Positions 1 through 5,169 of a stretch of 5,169 nucleotides of DNA are shown here, piece by piece. The notes below the pieces were generated by a model. That model was given only the letters and a program-made list of their open reading frames with translations. It searched no databases and was not told the origin of the DNA. The DNA comes from PALSA-1180 sp964624625. GTDB taxonomy: Bacteria > Oederibacteriota > Muellerivitia > Muellerivitales > Muellerivitaceae. The stretch lies in assembly GCA_964624625.1 (NCBI GenBank), contig CAZUXW010000113.1, positions 1 to 5,169 of the forward strand, given 5' to 3'. Each line of letters opens with the position of its first letter. Position 1 is the stretch's first letter. Position numbers and translations under genes: made by a program.

Positions 1-389
1 CCCTCAACGGCGCGGTGGTGACGCTGGTGGCCTTGACGGCCACCCCCAGCTTTACCTTTACTCCGACCAGGACCAAGACTTCCACCCCCACGGCCACTCC
101 CACTCGGGAAGTGATGACGGATCCCTATCCCAATCCATCGCAGGGAGGGCCCGTCCATATCGATTTGCAGTTGAACGGTTATTCCAAGGTGAAGTTTGGC
201 GTTTTCACCGCGGCCTTCCGGAAGATTTACGAAGATGCTATTTATGCCTCCAGCAACTTAACGCTTTCATGGGACCTCAAAGATAAGACGGGGACCCCTG
301 CCGCGAGCGGTCTCTATTATTTGCGCGTTGAGGTTGACGAGGCTTCGGGAACAACGGTTAAAATTAAAAAAGTGCTCGTCATTCGTTGA
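1..389 (+). CDS. C-terminal end of a secreted/surface protein with T/P-rich linker and T9SS/FlgD-Ig-like C-terminal domain (5' partial)
   Basis: The frame is open from the window edge (first whole codon at 3) to a TGA at 387-389, so the true start lies upstream; the GTG codons at 15 and 18 are internal valines, not a convincing start. Two parts are visible. Codons 36-104 encode a Thr/Pro/Ser linker with alternating threonines (TPTRTKTSTPTATPT). From 123 follows a compact domain of about 88 residues opening with PYPNP (123-137), then a beta-rich stretch with a Trp-Asp pair (270-275), a Gly-x-Pro turn and an SGLYYLRV strand (306-329), ending in basic KIKKVLVIR. This PNP ... W-D ... G ... SG-x-Y-Y ... 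K-x-V-L-V pattern matches C-terminal T9SS type A sorting domains and related FlgD-Ig-like domains, which direct export or cell-surface attachment. The enzymatic or binding part is outside the window, so the function of the whole protein is unknown. The same linker style recurs in the hydrolase at 3062-5169. Confidence 0.85.
   Translation, partial: LNGAVVTLVALTATPSFTFTPTRTKTSTPTATPTREVMTDPYPNPSQGGPVHIDLQLNGYSKVKFGVFTAAFRKIYEDAIYASSNLTLSWDLKDKTGTPAASGLYYLRVEVDEASGTTVKIKKVLVIR
36..104 (+). repeat. Thr/Pro/Ser low-complexity linker (coding)
   Basis: These 23 codons have threonine at almost every second position, alternating with Pro, Ala, Ser, Phe, Arg and Lys, and contain no acidic residue. The stretch separates the unseen N-terminal part of the protein from the PYPNP domain. 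It is a short version of the linker at 4277-5169. An extended, possibly O-glycosylated spacer is the usual interpretation; glycosylation is inference. Confidence 0.75.
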
Positions 390-473
390 TGAAGGCCGTC
401 CCCGGCGGGTCTTGCCGTCTCCTCCAAAAAATCATTTAAAATCACGCCTTTTATTGGTTGGGCGCCTAAAAGA

Positions 474-502
474 TTGACCGTTGAATTTCACTCTTTTATA
501 TT
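474..502 (+). promoter_or_regulatory. Predicted sigma70-type promoter for the MBL/cNMP-domain gene
   Basis: A -35 box TTGACC (474-479, five of six to TTGACA) is followed after exactly 17 bp by a -10 box TATATT (497-502, five of six to TATAAT). Transcription would start near 508-510 and leave a leader of about 135 nt before the ATG at 644. It lies about 85 bp past the stop of the preceding gene, so the middle gene probably has its own promoter. No activator or repressor site is recognised. Promoter consensus in this unidentified lineage is assumed to be conventional. Confidence 0.6.
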
Positions 503-519
503 GGGTAAACGCTTTCTTT

Positions 520-562
520 CGCGGGAAAAGACCGAAACCACAAGTAAGTCCCCTTTTCCGTG
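520..562 (+). promoter_or_regulatory. Possible stem-loop in the 5' leader
   Basis: GGAAAAG (524-530) is the exact reverse complement of CTTTTCC (553-559). The stem can be extended by CGC (520-522) with GTG (560-562) if G523 bulges. The loop is 22 nt. It would sit just downstream of the predicted transcription start and far upstream of the ribosome binding site. It matches no riboswitch family I recognise, and a 7-bp match of this kind can arise by chance, so this is a weak call. Confidence 0.22.
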
Positions 563-632
563 AAAACACAAACCTAATGGCTTCCTGAAACCAAGGGTTC
601 TGACGAATGGATCCTGGCGGAGTAAGGCGAGC

Positions 633-639
633 AAAGGAG
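633..639 (+). promoter_or_regulatory. Ribosome binding site for the MBL/cNMP-domain gene
   Basis: AAAGGAG lies 4 nt before ATG 644. The spacing is slightly short but workable. An in-frame TAA at 623-625 rules out any further upstream start, so this site fixes the start at 644. Confidence 0.75.
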
Positions 640-643
640 TCCC

Positions 644-2860
644 ATGCAAATCTCTTCCATCGCTCCCGGTTGTTATCACTTGGAGGGGAACAGCACCAGC
701 GCCCTGCTGGGAAGCCCGCCGGAAATTCTCAAGGCCCTGCTCAAACAAAAGAAAAGTATTCCCCATGTCGGCATCCTGCCGGATGTTTCCCATCAGAACG
801 GCGTTTCTCAAATGGCCTTCGAGTTTTTGGGCTATTGGTTTTTGTTTATCGACCAAGGCTATCAGCGTGGTGAAAAGTTCCGCGTTCTGGGAACCAAGGA
901 GATGTGCGAGCGGTTGTACGACCTTTTGCGAATCACCCTCCTGGGGCCGAGCCGCGAGGAAATGAAGCGTTGGGGTTTGAGCAAGAACCGAATCGACACC
1001 CTGGCCGCGATGGCGGAAGGGATGGCGATCCAAAAGGGCAGCAAGATACAGCAGATCGAGGATTTGTTTGAGTTTGTTTATCTTCCCGAGGAGGAAGGGG
1101 AGGTGCAGGTCCCGATTTTCGGGGACTCCAAGGACCATTGGATTAAGCGGTTGGGAAATAACCAGTACGAAGTGTCCAACAAGGACGAATCGCAAATCCT
1201 GGACTTGAATTTCGAGGGAGAACAGCTTCCGCCGCTGGTGGATTTGACGGGGGAAGTGGAAAAACCCGAGGCGCTGAGGCTGAAAGTGCTGGGATGCTTT
1301 ACGGGTTTTGATCCGGAGGGTCCGACCACGGGAATGCTTTTGTGGGTCAATGGGAACGGATTTTTAATCGATTCGCCCGCGGGGATCAGCAAATACCTGA
1401 AACAAGTCGGGGTGTCAAAGGACAGCCTGACCGCCATTATCCAAACTCATGTTCACGACGATCATTGCGCCTTGAGCGAACTGCTGCTTTCCGAGCATAA
1501 GCTGACTTTGATATCGACCAGGGAAATTTATGAATGCACGGTTTTAAAAGTCGCCAACATTATTGGGGTATCGTTGGACATGGCCAAGGGGATGATGAAT
1601 TTTGTGGAAGTCATCCCTGGAAAAATTTACAGCATGTACGGAGCTTCCTGGGAATTTTTCTATACGGTCCATTCGATCCCTACCATAGGCTTCCGGGTTA
1701 CGGTTCTGGACGCGGAAGGGAAGCCCCACACCATTCTTCACTCGAGTGATTTGGACCATTTTAAGGGCATGGCCCAATTGGTGGAGTCGGGAGCCGTCTC
1801 CCGCGAACATTTCGACCGGATGAAAAATCTGGTGCGGGGGGATGAGCGCCTGGCCATGATTGACGCCGGGGGAGGGCAGATTCACGGCGACCCGTCCGAT
1901 TGGGATGAGGCTATCGCGAAGAATCCATCCACGGAGTTTTTGTTTTATCACGTCAACCCCTCCAAGGTGAACCAGGATAAATATCAGGCTGCCAGGCCTG
2001 GCTGGGGGAAGACTTTTTTAAAAGAGAAAAATTTTTCCCAGTCCGTTTACACCGGCGTGTTGAAGATATTAAAGCTCTTTGAGGTGAAGGACCTGAGCTG
2101 GATCAATATCATTTATTCCCAGGGGCAGGTGGTGGAATTTCCCAACGGCGCTGAAATCGTCCGAAAGGGGCAGGCGGGGGACTCCTTTTATTTCATCCTT
2201 TCGGGGACGATCGACGTGCTGGACCCCGAATATAAAAAGGAGCCCTTGCTGGCTAATTTGGAAAGCGGTGATTTTTTCGGGGAAATGTCCATTATCAACA
2301 AATCCAAAACCACGGCCACGGTGGTCGCCCGGACCCCGGTGATTCTGTTCAAGTTGGCGGGGGATTTGTTTCTGGAGTTCGTCGAGAAGAACGAATTAAA
2401 GGATAATTTTTCCAGCCTTTGGAAAAGGCGTCCCTTGATCTCGTCGGTGGCTATTTTCAGGGACCTGGATCCGACGGCTAAACACGAAATATCCCTTTTG
2501 TCTAAAATCCAAAATTTCAAGAAGGACGAGCTTATCGTCCGGCAGGGGAGCAAGACGGAGGATTTCTACGTTATTTCCTCCGGACGGGTCGAGATTTTTC
2601 GAAAAAACGATCATGGTAAGGTGATCTTTTCCACCGAGCTCAGGGCCGGTGATTTCTTCGGCGAAAATGTCGCCATGGGATATTCGGATAAACGCAACGC
2701 CAGCGCCCAAGCGGTGACGGATGTCACCACACTGGTCATCTCCTCCCGGGAATTCCGTCAGTTGGCGAAGCGCATGCCCATCCTGCGGCATCAACTGCAC
2801 TTGATCATGAAAAAAAGAGGCATGGCGGATGAGGCCCTTGAAAAGGGAATGGTGTTGTAG
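644..2860 (+). CDS. Metallo-beta-lactamase-fold hydrolase with two C-terminal cyclic-nucleotide-binding domains; candidate cAMP/cGMP-regulated phosphodiesterase
   Basis: A complete 738-residue protein with no signal peptide or membrane segment, so probably cytoplasmic. Residues 1 to about 205 form an unrecognised region. An MBL fold follows at about 211-455: D243 in FLIDSPAG (motif 1), the HVHDDH box (H269, H271, D273, H274), H343, D369 in HSSDLDH and H436 in FYHVNP. This is the full ligand set for a dinuclear metal site, so it should be an active hydrolase. Two cNMP-type beta-barrels follow. The first (about 495-600) has GDFFGE with E547, but threonine (T556) where the phosphate-binding arginine belongs. 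The second (about 608-725) has GDFFGE with E674 and the arginine R684 ten residues on, as in CRP. Known for the families: cNMP domains sense cAMP/cGMP, and MBL proteins hydrolyse phosphodiesters, lactams or thioesters. Inferred: nucleotide binding controls the MBL site, possibly in a cyclic-nucleotide phosphodiesterase; other substrates are not excluded. It has its own promoter and appears monocistronic. Confidence 0.9.
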   Translation: MQISSIAPGCYHLEGNSTSALLGSPPEILKALLKQKKSIPHVGILPDVSHQNGVSQMAFEFLGYWFLFIDQGYQRGEKFRVLGTKEMCERLYDLLRITLLGPSREEMKRWGLSKNRIDTLAAMAEGMAIQKGSKIQQIEDLFEFVYLPEEEGEVQVPIFGDSKDHWIKRLGNNQYEVSNKDESQILDLNFEGEQLPPLVDLTGEVEKPEALRLKVLGCFTGFDPEGPTTGMLLWVNGNGFLIDSPAGISKYLKQVGVSKDSLTAIIQTHVHDDHCALSELLLSEHKLTLISTREIYECTVLKVANIIGVSLDMAKGMMNFVEVIPGKIYSMYGASWEFFYTVHSIPTIGFRVTVLDAEGKPHTILHSSDLDHFKGMAQLVESGAVSREHFDRMKNLVRGDERLAMIDAGGGQIHGDPSDWDEAIAKNPSTEFLFYHVNPSKVNQDKYQAARPGWGKTFLKEKNFSQSVYTGVLKILKLFEVKDLSWINIIYSQGQVVEFPNGAEIVRKGQAGDSFYFILSGTIDVLDPEYKKEPLLANLESGDFFGEMSIINKSKTTATVVARTPVILFKLAGDLFLEFVEKNELKDNFSSLWKRRPLISSVAIFRDLDPTAKHEISLLSKIQNFKKDELIVRQGSKTEDFYVISSGRVEIFRKNDHGKVIFSTELRAGDFFGENVAMGYSDKRNASAQAVTDVTTLVISSREFRQLAKRMPILRHQLHLIMKKRGMADEALEKGMVL

Positions 2861-2927
2861 CGTTCAAGCCCATTCGGCGCAAGCGCTTTTCGGCTGATTT
2901 TGCCCCCCGTAAGTCAAAAAAACATTC

Positions 2928-2963
2928 TTGATAAGTTTCGGCGCCTGTTCATTTTTTTATCAA
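2928..2963. repeat. Inverted repeat TTGATAA / TTATCAA
   Basis: TTGATAA (2928-2934) and TTATCAA (2957-2963) are exact reverse complements separated by 22 bp that include the palindrome GGCGCC (2940-2945) and a run of seven T. The left arm also contains a -35-like TTGATA. It could be an operator, an AT-rich hairpin or chance; nothing here decides between them. Confidence 0.35.
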
Positions 2964-2988
2964 TTTTCGGAATGAAAATCGTCCGGAG

Positions 2989-2997
2989 TGATAATAT
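2989..2997 (+). promoter_or_regulatory. Weak extended -10-like element upstream of the hydrolase
   Basis: TGATAATAT resembles a TGn extended -10 followed by TAATAT (four of six), and the overlapping GATAAT matches five of six. No good -35 box sits 16-18 bp upstream (the nearest is TTCGGA, 2966-2971). If used, transcription would start near 3003, which would favour translation from 3062 over 3002 or 2972. Confidence 0.22.
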
Positions 2998-3045
2998 TAC
3001 AATGTTTTGGTATTGGTGGTCCCGCAATCAGTTGACGTTCAATTT

Positions 3046-3051
3046 GAAAGG
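3046..3051 (+). promoter_or_regulatory. Likely ribosome binding site for the hydrolase
   Basis: GAAAGG ends 10 nt before ATG 3062. It is only a moderate Shine-Dalgarno match. The competing ATG at 3002 has GGAG at 2985-2988, 13 nt away, which is too far to be clearly better, and ATG 2972 has nothing convincing. This slightly favours 3062. Confidence 0.4.
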
Positions 3052-3061
3052 CACTGGCCGA

Positions 3062-5169
3062 ATGACATCCTTTTTAAACCGAAAATCCGGTTTCGCCTTT
3101 GCCTGTGCCGCTCCACTTTTTATTTCTTCCGGTCTAATAACGTTTTTCATAAGACCTTTAAATTCCGGAAGAGTCCTCAAACGCCTTCTTTCCTATCTTT
3201 TGGGAATTGTCTATTTCACCGCGGCAACAGCGACGGCCTGGGCGGCTCCCCCCACCCTGCAGGTTTCCGGCAATAAACTTCAAACCAGCGGTGGGTGCAG
3301 CGTGTTTCTGCAGGGAGTCAACGTGGACGGGTTGGAATTTTCCAGCACGGGCGAAGGCCCTCCCTCGGGCAATGGGGGAAATACCCTGCAGGTCGCCCAA
3401 ATGGCGGTGACCGGGTGGCATTGCAACATCATTCGGCTTCCCCTGAATCAGGATTATTGGTTCGGCTGCGGCGGGGCGAATCAGGCCAATTACCAAGGTT
3501 ACATTTCAAGCGTGGTGAATTATTGCTCCGGCCAGAATGTTTACGTGATTTTGGATTTGCACTGGTCGGGAACTTCCTCCACGGCTTCCGCTCCTTGCGG
3601 CGCCGGCTGGGGCAACGCCGCCAACACCAAGCAGCAACCCATGGCGGACGCAAACGCGGTCACTTTTTGGAGTTCCGTCGGGGCGGCTTATTCCAATAAT
3701 CCCGCGGTCATATTCGACCTCTACAATGAACCCTATGATTCCGGCAATGACAACATCACTCCCTCCGTCGTCACCGATACGACGGGGTACAACACTTGGT
3801 TAAAGGGGGGGACCCTGGGCGGGGCGTCCTTTTCAACTCCCGGTATGCAGGCGCTCCTGAACGCTGTAAGGGGAGCCGGCGCGAACAATGTATGCCTATT
3901 GGGCGGTTTGCACTGGTGCGCCAATTTAAGCGGCCTTCCCGCGAGTTCCGTCACGAACACCGGGAACGGCGTATTTTTTGCGGCCCATCTTTACGGCAAC
4001 AACGATGGAAACGGCTCAACCAGCTGGAACGCGGAAGTCCCCGGTTCTCTTTTGTCCGGCTACCCGGTTTTCGTGGGGGAATATGGACCCTCCACGAGTT
4101 GCAATACGGATGATTCCACTTTTGACACCAATATATTCGCTTGGTTGAAAGGAACCTCCGGAATCCTCGGGGGAACGGCTTGGTCCATGACCCCCAATTC
4201 CTGTCCGAATCTTCTTTCCAATTGGACATGGGGAACCTCCACTTGGGGCGCTGCGGTTTCAACTTTCATGGCGACACCCCAGCCCACCTGCCCCCCCGGT
4301 GGAACGCCAATTCCCACCAATACGCCCACCCGCACGATGACCAACACGCCGACTCCAGTCCCGCCCACCAACACCTTCACGCGAACCGCGACGAAGACCC
4401 CTACGAATTCCGCCACCCGCACTCCAACCCCATCTTTTACGGCGACTCCTTCGAATACCTCCGCCAACTCCCCAACCCAAACCCCAACCAGAACCGCGAC
4501 GAATAGTCCTACCCGAACCTCCACCTCCACCCCAACCAATAGCCCGGCGAATAGTTCAACGGCAACTTTGACTCCTACGAATAGCCCGACCCGAACCTCC
4601 ACCAACACCGCCACCCGTACCGCCACGCCCACTTCCACCAATACGATCGGGAACACGTTGACGGCCACCAACAGCCCGACGAATTCACCGACTCAAACCT
4701 CAAGCAACACGGCGACCCGCACGTCCACCCCAACCTTCACCAACACCATTGGCAACACCTTGACCGCCACCAACAGCCCGACCAAATCCCCGACGCCAAC
4801 GCCAAGTAACTCGGCGACCCGCACCGCCACCCCGACCTCCACGAACACCTTGGGGAATACCTCGACGGCCACGGGCACTCCGACCAATAGTCCGACGCGC
4901 ACCTCCACCGGAACTCCAACCGCCACCCCCACCAATAGCGTAACCCGGACCGCGACGGCCACCGCGACCAATACATCGGCGAATTCATCAACCGCCACCT
5001 CGACGGCCTCCCGTACAGCGACGGCCACGCCGAGCCATTCACCGACAAACTCCCCCACGAACTCGCCGACCCGGACCTCCACCAATAGCTTGACCCCGAC
5101 GCCGACCCCGACGATTTCCAATACGCCCACCGCGAGCCCCACCGGGACCCTGCCGCCCACGAATACGGC
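3062..5169 (+). CDS. Secreted glycoside hydrolase family 5 (cellulase-type) enzyme with very long T/S/P/N-rich C-terminal linker (3' partial)
   Basis: The frame stays open from ATG 3062 to the window end: 702 whole codons, no stop. Residues 1-61 hold two hydrophobic stretches (11-30 and 42-59); the second follows K40-R41 and ends in TAWA before APPTL, a good signal peptidase I site after A61. Residues about 66-402 form a GH5 (clan GH-A) TIM-barrel domain: GVNVDGLEF strand, R125 in IIRLPLN, H167-W168 in LDLHW, acid/base E223 in LYNEPY, H309 and Y311 in AHLYG, nucleophile E340 in VFVGEYGP and W374 in GTAWSM. The 117-residue spacing of the glutamates is normal for GH5. Ten cysteines fit an extracytoplasmic enzyme. 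Known for GH5: retaining endo-hydrolysis of beta-1,4-glucans, mannans and related polysaccharides; I cannot assign a subfamily or substrate. From about residue 405 to the edge the protein is low complexity. A surface-sorting domain like the one at 123-386 probably follows. In-frame ATGs at 3002 and 2972 are alternative starts. Confidence 0.9.
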   Translation, partial: MTSFLNRKSGFAFACAAPLFISSGLITFFIRPLNSGRVLKRLLSYLLGIVYFTAATATAWAAPPTLQVSGNKLQTSGGCSVFLQGVNVDGLEFSSTGEGPPSGNGGNTLQVAQMAVTGWHCNIIRLPLNQDYWFGCGGANQANYQGYISSVVNYCSGQNVYVILDLHWSGTSSTASAPCGAGWGNAANTKQQPMADANAVTFWSSVGAAYSNNPAVIFDLYNEPYDSGNDNITPSVVTDTTGYNTWLKGGTLGGASFSTPGMQALLNAVRGAGANNVCLLGGLHWCANLSGLPASSVTNTGNGVFFAAHLYGNNDGNGSTSWNAEVPGSLLSGYPVFVGEYGPSTSCNTDDSTFDTNIFAWLKGTSGILGGTAWSMTPNSCPNLLSNWTWGTSTWGAAVSTFMATPQPTCPPGGTPIPTNTPTRTMTNTPTPVPPTNTFTRTATKTPTNSATRTPTPSFTATPSNTSANSPTQTPTRTATNSPTRTSTSTPTNSPANSSTATLTPTNSPTRTSTNTATRTATPTSTNTIGNTLTATNSPTNSPTQTSSNTATRTSTPTFTNTIGNTLTATNSPTKSPTPTPSNSATRTATPTSTNTLGNTSTATGTPTNSPTRTSTGTPTATPTNSVTRTATATATNTSANSSTATSTASRTATATPSHSPTNSPTNSPTRTSTNSLTPTPTPTISNTPTASPTGTLPPTNT
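4277..5169 (+). repeat. Long Thr/Ser/Pro/Asn/Ala/Arg low-complexity coding region
   Basis: After the catalytic domain about 297 codons, reaching the window edge, encode mostly T, S, P, N and A, with Arg at intervals in 'TRT' steps and no Asp or Glu that I can find. Threonine occupies nearly every second codon over long runs. Nucleotide composition is correspondingly skewed to ACN codons and poor in G on the plus strand, which creates long Val/Gly-rich open frames on the minus strand that are artefacts. The region is probably an extended spacer holding the hydrolase away from the cell surface. Confidence 0.85.
4565..4906 (+). repeat. 102-bp (34-codon) imperfect tandem repeats in the hydrolase linker
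   Basis: Two full units, 4643-4744 and 4745-4846, each begin TIGNTLTATNSPT and end in ATRT-x-TPT-x-TN. By hand count they match at 83 of 102 bases and 28 of 34 residues. A partial unit precedes them (4565-4642, 26 codons matching unit positions 9-34), and a diverging unit follows (from 4847, TLGNTSTATGTPTNSP, recognisable for about 20 codons). In-frame unit length means copy-number change would lengthen or shorten the linker without breaking the frame. Confidence 0.75.

Larger units (their letters stand above)
2861..3061. other. Intergenic gap between the MBL/cNMP gene and the hydrolase
   Basis: About 200 bp, or 110 bp if the hydrolase starts at 2972. No strong rho-independent terminator is visible: the best candidate is a tiny GCG-CAAG-CGC hairpin (2877-2886) followed by only four T. 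The stretch also has a perfect 7-bp inverted repeat (2928-2963), weak promoter-like elements and three in-frame ATGs. Its most notable property is that the frame shared by both flanking genes contains no stop codon across the whole gap. Confidence 0.6.

Noticed and set aside
390..440. Possible rho-independent terminator after the first gene
   Set aside because: Only a 4-bp CGGC/GCCG pairing is visible around 403-417, and no T-run follows, so it is too weak to call.
488..1195. 235-codon minus-strand open frame opposite the MBL gene
   Set aside because: It lies antisense to the N-terminal part of a complete gene with its own promoter and ribosome binding site, and its translation shows no recognisable motif.
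3092..3112. Possible lipobox cysteine (C15) near the hydrolase N-terminus
   Set aside because: The residues before C15 (AFA) do not fit the lipobox consensus, and a clear signal peptidase I site lies downstream at A61.
3007..3276. Small plus-strand frame over the gap and the hydrolase N-terminus
   Set aside because: It overlaps the better-supported hydrolase frame, lacks a ribosome binding site and has no recognisable features.
3295..3699. Plus-strand frame 3295-3699, and overlapping minus-strand frames, inside the hydrolase
   Set aside because: They overlap the GH5 catalytic core, whose conserved residues R125, H167 and E223 are encoded in the other frame. These are shadows.
4060..5160. 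Long minus-strand open frames (4060-4671 and 4693-5160) encoding Val/Gly/Ala-rich repetitive proteins
   Set aside because: They are the reverse complement of the ACN-rich linker codons of the hydrolase, where repeats keep several frames open. They have no ribosome binding site or recognisable fold, and the plus frame carries the catalytic domain.
4277..5169. CRISPR-like or satellite array
   Set aside because: The repetition is codon-phased and explained by low-complexity protein sequence. There are no identical repeats with unique spacers.

Overview
This is a bacterial window with three plus-strand protein-coding genes. The first runs in from the left edge and the last runs out of the right edge. 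I see no rRNA, tRNA, CRISPR array, transposase or phage gene. Two of the three proteins carry long Thr/Pro/Ser-rich low-complexity stretches of the 'TPTRTSTPT' type. One of them ends in a PYPNP-type C-terminal domain like those of type IX secretion (T9SS) cargo or FlgD-Ig-like domains. That combination is common in large secreted proteins of poorly cultivated bacterial phyla known mainly from metagenomes. I infer a Gram-negative-type bacterium of that kind, but the window does not fix the phylum.

Layout. Positions 1-389 hold the C-terminal end of a secreted or surface protein: a T/P linker followed by the sorting-like domain. Positions 390-643 are non-coding and contain a good sigma70-type promoter (TTGACC, 17 bp, TATATT), a leader of about 135 nt with a possible stem-loop, and a ribosome binding site. 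Positions 644-2860 encode a complete 738-residue protein with an unrecognised N-terminal region, a metallo-beta-lactamase-fold domain with every expected metal ligand, and two C-terminal cyclic-nucleotide-binding-type domains. Positions 2861-3061 form a short gap with an inverted repeat and only weak promoter signals. From 3062 (or an upstream in-frame ATG at 3002 or 2972) an open frame runs uninterrupted to the window end. It encodes a secreted glycoside hydrolase of GH5 type (clan GH-A) with both catalytic glutamates, followed by at least 290 residues of Thr/Ser/Pro/Asn/Ala/Arg low complexity that include 102-bp tandem repeats.

How the genes may work together. The left and right proteins look like products of one export and surface-display route, and I expect the hydrolase to end, beyond the window, in a domain like the one at 123-386. 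The middle protein is soluble and cytoplasmic. It looks like a cyclic-nucleotide-controlled hydrolase, possibly a phosphodiesterase, and has its own promoter. A regulatory link between cyclic nucleotides and polysaccharide degradation is conceivable, but adjacency is the only evidence for it.
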